Below, one piece after another: positions 5,843 to 13,319 of a DNA stretch of 26,094 nt. The notes below the pieces were generated by a model that worked only from the letters and a program-made list of their open reading frames with translations, was not told the origin of the DNA and made no database searches. This DNA is from JAOZHU01 sp964506435 (GTDB lineage Archaea; Thermoproteota; Bathyarchaeia; Bathyarchaeales; Bathycorpusculaceae), in NCBI GenBank assembly GCA_964506435.1, contig CAZDLK010000030.1, forward strand, positions 1-26,094. The letters run 5' to 3'. A program made the translations under genes and the position numbers. Every line of letters starts with the position of its first letter. Within the stretch, counting starts at the first letter, position 1.

Positions 5843-7177
5843 TTGGAAAGCATTGAAAAAGCTGTTCAATCTCTCGGGAAAAAAGCAGATGTTGCAATAA
5901 GAAGCCGTTTATATTCACCTAAACGGGCTGAAATTAAACTCGCTAAAATAACCTCCAAACTTGCAAAAAGTGAAAGCGAGATACCTGAACTCTCAGTGGA
6001 TATGACTGAGATTGCTATGCAGTTGCATTCATTCTATGATTCAAGAATGGAGCGGCTCAAAGCAGAGAAACTGTCACGCAAGATGTTTCAAACGCTGACA
6101 AACATTTTGAAGAGGGCTGGGAGCGGTAAAATCAATTTAACAGGCAGAAACAAATCTCGTGTAGGAGCGCTTGCCGGATACTGGAAAGATGTTGCCAGAG
6201 AAGACGCACAAGCACGAGAAAGCATATTGAAAGAAAAAGCACAAGCCTACATTGATAAAGGAAACTATGATGAAGCCTGCAAAGTTTTCCAGACCGTGCT
6301 CAAAGCGAAAAAAAAGATAAATGATCAAGCAGGAATAGCGGCAACTTTTCGCGATATTGCTGAAGTAATGAAGCTAAAAGGCAATACGAAAGAAGCACTC
6401 AGTTATTTCCGAAAGGCGGCAGCGATTAACCCTCTTGCATGGTTTGACGTAGGGTTCGTTCTTGGTGAAATACAGCAGTATAAAAAATCTATAACAGCAT
6501 ATAACAAATTTCTGAAAATAGTACCTGACGATGCTAGTGCATGGAATAACAAGGGATGGGCCTACGAAAATCTCTCGATTTTTCCTAAGGCGCTTAAATG
6601 CTACGAAAGAGCACTTACCTCCAACCCACAGCTTGTTGTATCGTGGATGGGAAAGGGCTTAATGCTCTGGAGGCTGGGCAGACCCATACAGGCTACCGAT
6701 GCATTCGAAGAAGTGCTAAAGATAGACCCTGATAACCAAAATGTTTTGACAAACCTCACCGCACTGTACAATGACAGCCTTAAAAACTATGAAAAAGCTG
6801 CCTACTACGCTCAAAAGGCTTTCGACGTAAATCCCAACGACCTTGGCGCTCATTCAAATCTGGCTGAGAGCTTGGTATCAGCAGGTCGCTACAAAGAAGC
6901 CCGTAACCACGCAAATACAGTCTTAAAGATCGATTATAATCCAAATCATAAACTTGCAATGTACTTCGCGATCTCATCATCCTACTTCCTTGAAAGCAAC
7001 ATAAAAGAAGGCACCAAGTACCTGAAAAACCTCGAGGAATATCGCAGTTCTCTACCATCAACCTTCATGAACGAATGGAACTACGACGGAATTACCAATT
7101 TGCTATCTAAAAGTAATATCCCCGACAATTATAAAACAAAACTTTTCAAAGCAATAAACACCCTTGCCCCACCGTGA
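5843..7177 (+). CDS. TPR-repeat protein
   Basis: A 444-aa soluble protein with a TTG start preceded by GGTGAG. Residues 1-130 are a helical, Lys-rich domain of unknown type. Tandem tetratricopeptide repeats run from about residue 131 to 365: units begin near 131 (KAQAYIDKGNYDEACKVFQ), 165, 199, 233 (AWNNKGWAYENL, ALKCYERALTSNP), 267, 301 and 335, each with the usual G/A-Y-A and ...A...P spacing. The last 80 residues are a non-repeat helical cap. TPR arrays bind protein partners; the partner is plausibly the unknown protein encoded 8 nt upstream or the divergent membrane protein. No catalytic domain is visible. A pure scaffold is the likeliest role, but the N-terminal domain could hold a divergent function. 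Confidence 0.85.
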   Translation: MESIEKAVQSLGKKADVAIRSRLYSPKRAEIKLAKITSKLAKSESEIPELSVDMTEIAMQLHSFYDSRMERLKAEKLSRKMFQTLTNILKRAGSGKINLTGRNKSRVGALAGYWKDVAREDAQARESILKEKAQAYIDKGNYDEACKVFQTVLKAKKKINDQAGIAATFRDIAEVMKLKGNTKEALSYFRKAAAINPLAWFDVGFVLGEIQQYKKSITAYNKFLKIVPDDASAWNNKGWAYENLSIFPKALKCYERALTSNPQLVVSWMGKGLMLWRLGRPIQATDAFEEVLKIDPDNQNVLTNLTALYNDSLKNYEKAAYYAQKAFDVNPNDLGAHSNLAESLVSAGRYKEARNHANTVLKIDYNPNHKLAMYFAISSSYFLESNIKEGTKYLKNLEEYRSSLPSTFMNEWNYDGITNLLSKSNIPDNYKTKLFKAINTLAPP

Positions 7178-7260
7178 ACACATGTATTTGCACGTTCGGT
7201 CATCGGAGAACGCGATGTACAAATTTGCGGTCTAAACGTTTTCTCTAAAAACCGCCTCAC

Positions 7261-7287
7261 TATATAAAAGAGAGGGGCTATAGCCCC
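7261..7287 (+). promoter_or_regulatory. TATA box plus 14-bp palindrome before DUF763 gene
   Basis: TATATAAAAG (7261-7270) is followed 3 nt later by the perfect palindrome GGGGCTATAGCCCC (7274-7287), which covers the space between TATA box and predicted transcription start (about 7290). This is where archaeal repressors often bind. The leader to the ATG would be about 60 nt. Palindromes with 7-bp arms occur about once per window by chance, so the position is the main argument. Confidence 0.45.
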
Positions 7288-7350
7288 GCAGAGCATAACA
7301 AAAACAAAACAGAAAAATAACCAAATACGCAGAGTAAGCATTGAAGACTA

Positions 7351-8472
7351 ATGTACAGAACAGGCATCGCTAACTTACCCTTACACGGCGGCAAAGCACC
7401 CGCATGGTTAACCACTCGCATGCGTAAACTTGCTAAAGAAATCTCTGCTGTCATAATTCATGAATACGGCATGGATACGTTCTTGACGCGCATCTCAGAC
7501 CCATATTGGTTTCAAGCGTTAGGCTGCGTTTTAGGCTACGACTGGCACAGTTCAGGTGTCACAACTGTAGTCACAGGTATCCTCAAGCAGGCGCTTTCGC
7601 CAGACGAGTACGGTATTGCTGTTTGCGGGGGAAAAGGCAAAACCAGCAGAAAAACGCCTGCTGAAATCACTGATGCCGCTGAGCAATTCGGCTTCTCAGA
7701 AAACAGCATCAGCACGCTCACGTACACCAGCCGTATGACAGCCAAAGTTGACAATACAGCCATCCAAGCAGGCTACCAGCTTTATCACCATGTTTTCCTC
7801 TTGACGGAGAAAAAGAAGTGGGCTGTAATCCAGCAGGGCATGAGCACGGAAGACCGCACTGCACGCCGCTACCACTGGTTATCCGACAATGTGTCAAGCT
7901 TTGTTGCGGAACCGCATAACGCGATTGTCTGCGACACGAAACGCGCGAAGGCGCTGAACATGACGGCGAAAAGCAGCGAAGGCGCACGCAAAGCTTCAGT
8001 GGACATAGCTCGTGAATCGCCTAGCCGAACCCTGCGTTTGTTTGAAGCTGCGAGGCCTTTGCAGCAGAAGTCGCTGAAGGATTGGCTTCCGCAAAGCAGC
8101 GTCGACCAGCAACAAGCAATTCCTGTTCTTCAGATGCCTCGGCACGCAAACTGGAAGATGCTTAAGCAAATTTACGAGTTTCAACCCAAAAATTACGAGG
8201 AACTCCTGAGCATGAAAGGTGTTGGACCTGCGACTGTGCGCGGTTTAGCGCTTGCAGCGGAACTGGTTTACGGCGAAAAACCCAGTTGGGAAGACCCAGT
8301 TAAGTACAGTTTCTGCGTAGGCGGCAAAGACGGGGTTCCATTTCCAGTTAACCGCAAGTCATATGACGAAATAATCGAGTTTTTCCAAGATGCCGTCAAA
8401 CAAGCCAAACTGGGCGACAGAGAACAAGTGAACGCGCTCAAACGATTAAGCGATTTCACAGTAAGACGCTGA
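7351..8472 (+). CDS. DUF763 protein with helix-hairpin-helix
   Basis: A 373-aa protein matching the DUF763 family, common in archaea and thermophiles and without an assigned biochemical role that I know. The N-terminus RTGIANLPLHGGKAP is the family hallmark. The block KWAVIQQGMSTEDRTARRYH at 156-175 is another highly conserved part that looks like a nucleic-acid or nucleotide site. Residues 280-307 form a helix-hairpin-helix (LLSMKGVGPATVRGLAL), a non-specific DNA-binding motif seen in nucleases and repair proteins. A DNA-processing role is therefore an inference from the HhH and from its neighbourhood of information-processing genes. It has no signal or TM segment. The ATG at 7351 starts the conserved region, so the start is reliable although the SD is weak. 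Confidence 0.88.
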   Translation: MYRTGIANLPLHGGKAPAWLTTRMRKLAKEISAVIIHEYGMDTFLTRISDPYWFQALGCVLGYDWHSSGVTTVVTGILKQALSPDEYGIAVCGGKGKTSRKTPAEITDAAEQFGFSENSISTLTYTSRMTAKVDNTAIQAGYQLYHHVFLLTEKKKWAVIQQGMSTEDRTARRYHWLSDNVSSFVAEPHNAIVCDTKRAKALNMTAKSSEGARKASVDIARESPSRTLRLFEAARPLQQKSLKDWLPQSSVDQQQAIPVLQMPRHANWKMLKQIYEFQPKNYEELLSMKGVGPATVRGLALAAELVYGEKPSWEDPVKYSFCVGGKDGVPFPVNRKSYDEIIEFFQDAVKQAKLGDREQVNALKRLSDFTVRR

Positions 8473-8563
8473 GCCGCACAATAACGAATGCGCCCATGGA
8501 AACGATGAAAAGCTTGGTTAATTTCTTTTTTCCGTGGCAATCTCCCGCTCAAGCAGTTTTAAC

Positions 8564-9907
8564 CTAAGACGAATGCCAACCCTCAATCAGATTTTCCCCC
8601 GTCCAACAGCACTTTTCCAGCCCATAACGCCTAAGCGGCTTAGTTAAATGCCGCTGCGACCTAGTCGAAGTCACATACAACCCAGTTTTCAACTCGCGAT
8701 TCACGGCAACAGCTACTTTTTCTAAACCAGCAAACTTTGAACCGCACCTTTCACATCTAAAACCCTGATGCTTACCCATAGACTTCAAACGTTTACCGCA
8801 TTTCGTGCACAAGGGATTCTGGTAACTAACTTCTGGAGCAAGCGCAAGGACACTGATTTTTTCTAAGTTTACAGTCAAAGGCTTACCCACCAGCGGCTTA
8901 CGCACCGCACCGTAAACTTCCACGCTGTCGCCCACCGCAAGCTGCATTGCCACTTTGCGAAGAGCACCTGTTGGCTCATAAGCTGCGCAATCCACCTCGC
9001 CGCTTTCGTCTTTAATGGAGAAAATCACGTGCCGCAAAGGAATCACCCGCGGATTCTGTGAAACAACGCCTTTGACGATTACCGAGCTATACGGTTTCAA
9101 ATGGCTTAACGCAGGCACATGTTGGAGATGTGCATCTGTGCCTTGATTCGAACGGAAAATGACCCAGCGCTCCACTGGTTCCAGCGGCTTAATCAACCCG
9201 AAAGCTTTCTTGACGGTTTCCGGCGTTTCGCCTCTGACGCCGAAAAGAATAGGGTCTGGACCCCGCGGCGTGATGATAACCCTGCCTTTTTCTGCATCTA
9301 CATTGTTGAACGTGTACGGCTGCGTCAACTTGTCCATTTCGAAAATTGACGCTTCATCAACTTTCCTCTTTGAACCACAATTTTCCGCCATACGGTAAGC
9401 TATCAACTCAAAAGTATGATCGCCTCTGAGGGTTTCGCCAACAGCCGCCAACGCGCCAATTATGCCCCTGCAAGTGTTAAAGCCTAAAGCTTCACCTCCA
9501 AACTTCTCGATAAGCTTCGTGGCTTCCTTCAAAGTAACAATACCTGTTAGGGCATTCTTCGCGAAAACTGTGACCTCTGCTGGAACATCCGCTCCTGCGA
9601 AGAACACTATGCCTGGATCTGTGCCCTTAAACGTGAAGTCCGCATGTTCTTCCACCAAGCATACTGCAGCTTCCTTAATTCGTTCTTCCAAGCCTTCGTC
9701 ATACTCAATTCTCAAGCACAGGGCACCGTTGCCGCGTGTTTTCCAAGGCACGTTAGGGTTAAGCCTAATCAGGCTCGGATAATCCAGAAACTTGACATGC
9801 AACTGTTCTAGTTTTTCTACAAGAAGTGCAGCAACGTATGTAGTGCAGCCTCTTCGCGTGGAGTCAGTATCGTCCAGCCCTATGTGCATTCTCTGCTTTT
9901 TCATCAA
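8564..9907 (-). CDS. tiaS: tRNA(Ile2) 2-agmatinylcytidine synthetase TiaS
   Basis: Attaches agmatine to C34 of the CAU anticodon of tRNA-Ile2 using ATP, so that archaea read AUA as isoleucine. The 447-aa product shows the full domain order: an N-terminal kinase-like TCKD region with GLDDTDS at residues 10-16 and a G-rich KTRGNGA loop, a ferredoxin-like domain with FNTCRGIIGALAA at 143-155, an OB-fold around 275-355, and a C-terminal zinc ribbon with C367, C370, C385 and C388. Length is typical. The start may be the first or second Met, which are adjacent. It is transcribed in the same direction as, and 149 nt after, the RAM-domain gene. The gene is essentially archaeal and is one of the strongest domain-level markers in the window. 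Confidence 0.96.
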   Translation of the reverse strand: MMKKQRMHIGLDDTDSTRRGCTTYVAALLVEKLEQLHVKFLDYPSLIRLNPNVPWKTRGNGALCLRIEYDEGLEERIKEAAVCLVEEHADFTFKGTDPGIVFFAGADVPAEVTVFAKNALTGIVTLKEATKLIEKFGGEALGFNTCRGIIGALAAVGETLRGDHTFELIAYRMAENCGSKRKVDEASIFEMDKLTQPYTFNNVDAEKGRVIITPRGPDPILFGVRGETPETVKKAFGLIKPLEPVERWVIFRSNQGTDAHLQHVPALSHLKPYSSVIVKGVVSQNPRVIPLRHVIFSIKDESGEVDCAAYEPTGALRKVAMQLAVGDSVEVYGAVRKPLVGKPLTVNLEKISVLALAPEVSYQNPLCTKCGKRLKSMGKHQGFRCERCGSKFAGLEKVAVAVNRELKTGLYVTSTRSQRHLTKPLRRYGLEKCCWTGENLIEGWHSS

Positions 9908-10022
9908 CGGTAACCTGCTCTCGCAGATTATTGAGCGGGTACAAAGTAAAAAGATTATGCGAAGATTAAACGCTGCAAAGCGGCTACAGCGGTTTTTGCA
10001 GACGCAATACTGCTACTTAATC

Positions 10023-10034
10023 GCTTCGCGAAGC
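10023..10034. repeat. 12-bp perfect palindrome between RAM and TiaS genes
   Basis: GCTTCGCGAAGC lies 23 nt beyond the stop of the RAM-domain gene and 115 nt before tiaS. No T-run follows in the transcribed direction. It could be an RNA hairpin or protein site; short palindromes like this are not rare. Confidence 0.3.
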
Positions 10035-10056
10035 AGGATAAAGAAAGGGAAGATTG

Positions 10057-10293
10057 CTATTTTTCTTCGACGACAATCATCGTCAGTGTGGAGCGCACGT
10101 TGTCAAGTCGCCTGATGCGCCATGTCACGGTTTCTTTCAGCTTGTCCATGGTGTCTGCCTTAACGCGTGCAACTATGTCGTAGACGCCGTAGACGGCGAA
10201 AGAGTCATCTACGCCCTCGACTTTTTTCAGTTCTTTCAAGACGTCAGCTTCAGAACCAATTTCGGTATTTATTAACACAAAGGCTGTAGGCAT
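10057..10293 (-). CDS. Stand-alone Lrp/AsnC-type RAM domain protein
   Basis: A 78-aa protein consisting only of the AsnC/Lrp C-terminal effector-binding (RAM) domain, with no helix-turn-helix. The fold pattern is clear: the beta strand AFVLINTEIG, the helix EADVLKELKKV, the central strand VYGVYDIVARVKAD with the family's conserved G-x-YD, the helix MDKLKETV, and the closing strand STLTMIVV. Such mini-Lrp proteins form dimers, octamers or decamers and bind amino acids; they probably modulate full-length Lrp proteins or enzymes. The ATG at 10293 has a strong SD (GAGGAG, about 6 nt upstream). It is divergent from the SelB-like gene and precedes tiaS on the same strand. Function beyond ligand sensing is not visible. 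Confidence 0.9.
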   Translation of the reverse strand: MPTAFVLINTEIGSEADVLKELKKVEGVDDSFAVYGVYDIVARVKADTMDKLKETVTWRIRRLDNVRSTLTMIVVEEK

Positions 10294-10475
10294 ACAAACT
10301 CCTCACTCTTAACATGTCTCGTCTGCGCATTAAAAGTTTTTCTCAAAAAGACCATCATCCGAGGCAAACTGCGAAAAAGACGGCTCTCCTCTACATCATG
10401 TTTGGCGCGCAACCGCCCATAACCCTTATCAGCAACATGCAGCATGGTGCGGTAATTCACAAGGGCGTTCAGCAT

Positions 10476-11447
10476 ATGGGAAACCTGATGGTCGCGGTTC
10501 TCGGCGCACCAAACTACGCCAGTAGTTTAGGCAAAAAAGGCACATCAACAGACATCACGCTGTACAACCTAAAGAAAGGCGAAGACACAGTAACCTTCAT
10601 AGAACCCACACGCTACCCCGAACGCTTAGCACCCTTGTTCTTCTCGTGTTCTACAGCCAAAAAAGCCATAGTCGCCATAGACGAATTAAACGCCACTTTA
10701 GGAGAATCACTTGTAATGCTGCAGTGTTGCGGCGTAAACAGCGGCTACTTCGTCCTCCGCAACTACATACCCCGTGAAAAAGTTGAATCGCTTGTGAAGG
10801 GCACGGTTCTGGAAAAATACGAATTCGCAGACGACAATCCTGCCATGTTAAACGAGGCGCTTTTAGCTGAGGCAGCGCAAGCGAAGCCGAAAACGGCTCT
10901 GGATGGCGGAACACCTTCAGGAACAGTTCCCGTGGATCATGCTTTCAACGTAAAAGGCGTTGGAACCGTAGTCCTAGGCATAGTTGCAAACGGCATAATC
11001 CAGAAGCATGCCACGCTGAATGTGCTGCCGGGAACAAAGACAACCCAGATTCGTTCTATTCAAAAGCATGATGACGAGTTTGACTTCGCATACGAAGGCG
11101 ACAGAGTGGGATTAGCGCTGAAAAACGTCGAAGCAGACGATGTTGACCGAGGAACAGTGCTGACAAACGACCCAACAGTCAAAACCTCCAAAAAACTTGA
11201 GACACATGCTTCTCTGGCCAAGTACTGGCAAATGCCCATAAAAGCAGGTATGGTGCTGCACGTTGGGCATCAGATGCAATTCCTCAACTGTAAAGTTGAA
11301 GCAGTCAGCGATGAGGGAGACTGGCGCAGACCAAAGCTAACGTTGGCTCTAGAAAAAGACATCGTGTATCGCTCTGGCGAAACGGCTGTTTTGATGTATC
11401 TGGAAGGCGGAAAACTCCGCGTCACAGGCACCGTGCAACTGCCATGA
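10476..11447 (+). CDS. SelB-like elongation-factor homologue with degenerate G domain
   Basis: Resembles the archaeal aSelBL family, SelB-type translation factors described in archaea without selenocysteine machinery. From ATG 10476 it is 323 aa. The N-terminal part follows a GTPase fold, but the P-loop GHVDHGKT of SelB is replaced by GAPNYASSLGKKGTSTD (residues 10-26), DxxGH by PTRYPER (44-50), and NKxD is not recognisable, so classical GTP hydrolysis is unlikely. Domains II (about 152-238, VKGVGTVVLGIVANGII) and III (about 240-320) of the EF-Tu type are well kept. An in-frame ATG at 10314 would add 54 residues with no family similarity and leave only 20 nt to the divergent gene; 10476 leaves a normal 182-nt promoter region. 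A ribosome- or tRNA-related role is inferred from domains II and III. Confidence 0.82.
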   Translation: MGNLMVAVLGAPNYASSLGKKGTSTDITLYNLKKGEDTVTFIEPTRYPERLAPLFFSCSTAKKAIVAIDELNATLGESLVMLQCCGVNSGYFVLRNYIPREKVESLVKGTVLEKYEFADDNPAMLNEALLAEAAQAKPKTALDGGTPSGTVPVDHAFNVKGVGTVVLGIVANGIIQKHATLNVLPGTKTTQIRSIQKHDDEFDFAYEGDRVGLALKNVEADDVDRGTVLTNDPTVKTSKKLETHASLAKYWQMPIKAGMVLHVGHQMQFLNCKVEAVSDEGDWRRPKLTLALEKDIVYRSGETAVLMYLEGGKLRVTGTVQLP

Positions 11448-11530
11448 ACGCTTAGCCTCGAAACTTGACGGATTAAAGCCGCAAGAGGCATGAACTGAAA
11501 AATTGCTTGCGGAATACAGTTGGCTTTTGC

Positions 11531-11563
11531 GTAACGTGTTACAACGTCACAAGTATTATATAT
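11531..11563 (+). promoter_or_regulatory. TATA box and upstream inverted repeat of membrane-protein gene
   Basis: TATTATATAT (11554-11563) lies about 30 nt before ATG 11589, predicting a leaderless or 1-5-nt-leader mRNA. Just upstream, GTAAC (11531-11535) and GTTAC (11538-11542) form a short inverted repeat in the activator/BRE zone. The box overlaps an apparent earlier ATG (11562), which is therefore unlikely to be the start. Confidence 0.5.
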
Positions 11564-11588
11564 GCATAGACACTACAATATCGTTTTC

Positions 11589-12344
11589 ATGATGGAAACC
11601 GCCAACAAAAAACACGGCAAAGGCCTAACTTGGAGACAACCGCTTATCTGCGTAATCTCAACAGCCATCTGCACAGTACTTGCAATTTGGGCAGTTGTTG
11701 ACGCTCCAGTCTCCACTCCAGTTCCAGGCGTTTCTGGACTTTACATTGCAGCTGCGGTTTATGTGCCTGTGGCGCTGTGGTTCGGCACATGGGGCTGTGT
11801 GGCTGGCTATCTCAGTTGCTTATTTATGGGTTTTTACCTTGGGATGCCGCTGGAGTTTTTGCTGGTTTGGTCGCTGGCAGATTTCTTCGAGGGCTTCGTT
11901 CCGCTAATCATTTACAGAAAACTCAAAATCAAACCTGCTGTCCAGCTTAAGCACTCCAAAGTGACTTATGGGCTTACTGCGGTTCTTTTGGTAAACGTGG
12001 TTGTGTCTGCTTTCGCTTTGGTTAACAGTTTAAGCGAAATTTTCATCGCCACTTTTATTGTAGGCCTTGCAGTTTTGATTGGTCAAGCAGCTATTGAAGA
12101 TCGAAAAACTTGGCTAACTTGGTTGATTGTGGGAGTTTTGCTGGCGAGTTGCGTTTCAGGAATATTCGGTGTAGGTGCAATGCTGGCGTTCGGCAACATC
12201 TCCGCAGAAGCGTTTCAAACTGTTTTCTTGGGGTGGGTATTCGGCGACATAATCGTGCTGTCAACCATCGGCACAGCGTTAACGGTTGTGCTTACGCCTT
12301 ATATTCAGAAAACGCGTGCTTACGTACGGGGTTTCTTCTCTTAA
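11589..12344 (+). CDS. Multipass membrane protein, possibly ECF S-component or MASE1-like
   Basis: A 251-aa integral membrane protein with about six TM helices (near residues 18-37, 50-78, 86-108, 127-147, 150-168 and 176-200, plus a last one at 210-236). Loops are short; both ends are probably cytoplasmic (basic KKHGK start, KTRAYVR end). The blocks GVSGLYIAAAVYVPVALWFG with GCVAGYLSCLFMG, and LGWVFGDIIVLSTIGTALT, resemble patterns in ECF transporter substrate-binding subunits and in MASE1 sensor membranes. No ECF ATPase or T-component is nearby, so solitary function or a distant partner must be assumed. The start is ATG 11589 or the adjacent 11592; the TATA box at 11554-11563 rules out ATG 11562. 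Its stop overlaps that of the convergent S51 gene in TTAA. Confidence 0.75.
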   Translation: MMETANKKHGKGLTWRQPLICVISTAICTVLAIWAVVDAPVSTPVPGVSGLYIAAAVYVPVALWFGTWGCVAGYLSCLFMGFYLGMPLEFLLVWSLADFFEGFVPLIIYRKLKIKPAVQLKHSKVTYGLTAVLLVNVVVSAFALVNSLSEIFIATFIVGLAVLIGQAAIEDRKTWLTWLIVGVLLASCVSGIFGVGAMLAFGNISAEAFQTVFLGWVFGDIIVLSTIGTALTVVLTPYIQKTRAYVRGFFS

Positions 12345-12988
12345 ACACTTTTTCCCTGCTCAGAAGCGGTTTTTTCTCCGTTTTGAAACATGTACACGTT
12401 GCCCATGAACGATAATGCGGCATTGTCGTAAATGAGCGCTGAGCGTTCAGGTATCGCGTATATCTTTTCTTCTTTAGATATTTTTTTCAGTTCAGTGTCT
12501 TCTGATGGTTTGTAGTGAACTTTGACGGTGAGTTCTGCCAGTTTTAGCCCTGTGATTATCTTGTGCGTTTGCTTGTTTTTGCTGGTAAGTATGCCCTGTT
12601 TGCAGAGTGCTATGGCGCCTGCACTTCTACCCACGATAACGTGGTTGTACCTGTGCAGTAGACGGTCGATGTTTTTGCTTTTTAGGCGTTCAAGGAGAAC
12701 GCTAGTTAATCCACCTGTCAAGTATACGAGGTCAGAGTTTTTGATTTTGACGGCAATTTCCTCATACGCATCTGAGTATTCGGCGAAGTCAACGTTGCTT
12801 GCGCCGAGGCTTCTGAAGTAATCAAACAGTCGCTTCCTGCGCGTGTACGTTTTGTCGAATGATGCTCTTGCCCAAGGAAACACAAGAACGCATGGTGCTT
12901 CGCCTGCCGCTTGAAACGCGTTCATGTTGATGTTGCATGCGTTTCTTTTGAAGGTGTTTTCGCCGCCTAGAAGGTACAGTTTCGCCAT
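12341..12988 (-). CDS. Peptidase S51 family protein (PepE-like)
   Basis: Predicted serine peptidase of family S51 (alpha-aspartyl dipeptidase/cyanophycinase clan), 215 aa, cytoplasmic. The nucleophile elbow GRSAGA is at residues 120-125 with Ser122. YLTGG at 89-93 forms the oxyanion-side loop. H158 in VKVHY matches the position of the catalytic His of E. coli PepE. The N-terminal strand LYLLGGE is typical of the family. Substrate is likely a small Asp-containing or cyclic peptide, but this cannot be told from sequence. The ATG at 12988 has no SD; a TATA-like CCTTAAAGG (minus strand, 13012-13020) about 28 nt upstream implies a leaderless mRNA. It is convergent with the membrane-protein gene and overlaps its stop by 4 nt. 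Confidence 0.87.
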   Translation of the reverse strand: MAKLYLLGGENTFKRNACNINMNAFQAAGEAPCVLVFPWARASFDKTYTRRKRLFDYFRSLGASNVDFAEYSDAYEEIAVKIKNSDLVYLTGGLTSVLLERLKSKNIDRLLHRYNHVIVGRSAGAIALCKQGILTSKNKQTHKIITGLKLAELTVKVHYKPSEDTELKKISKEEKIYAIPERSALIYDNAALSFMGNVYMFQNGEKTASEQGKSV

Positions 12989-13092
12989 GAACTAACTACT
13001 GTTTCTCTGCACCTTTAAGGCATGCGCCTGTTTAGCCGCCAAAAAATAACGCTTATTAGCCATTGGCTCAGTGCTGTAGTGGGTGATGCAGC

Positions 13093-13317
13093 ATGTCTTT
13101 GGAAGGATTTGTAGAGTACAAGCGAAGAGAATTCTGCAACGACGTGAAATGCCCAGTGCAAATGGAGCTGAACGCTTTAAAGGATAAGCCTGATGAGTAT
13201 GAAAGGCTCAGGCAAACGTGCAGCACTGGCTGCAAGTATACTACGTGGCAGTTTCACCACTGGCTCATCGAAAAAGGTTATCTAATTGTTAAGCCAAAAG
13301 GTTCCACGGAGCGATAA
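13093..13317 (+). CDS. Small four-cysteine protein upstream of aldolase
   Basis: A 74-aa protein with GGTGAT as SD about 6 nt before the ATG. Cysteines C15 and C20 (FCNDVKCP) and C43 and C47 (TCSTGC) could bind zinc or an iron-sulfur cluster. The helix between them is highly charged (ALKDKPDEYERLRQ), and an aromatic stretch WQFHHWLIEKGYLI follows. No signal or TM segment is seen. The stop is 2 nt from the aldolase ATG, so the two genes are surely co-translated. I have the impression of a small archaeal conserved family but cannot name it. The tight coupling suggests a link to the aldolase, for instance as accessory subunit, though operon position alone does not prove it. Confidence 0.78.
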   Translation: MSLEGFVEYKRREFCNDVKCPVQMELNALKDKPDEYERLRQTCSTGCKYTTWQFHHWLIEKGYLIVKPKGSTER

Positions 13318-13319
13318 AT

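Noticed and set aside
10314..10475. N-terminal extension of the SelB-like protein from ATG 10314
   Set aside because: The 54 extra residues show no family similarity and would leave almost no promoter between two divergent genes.
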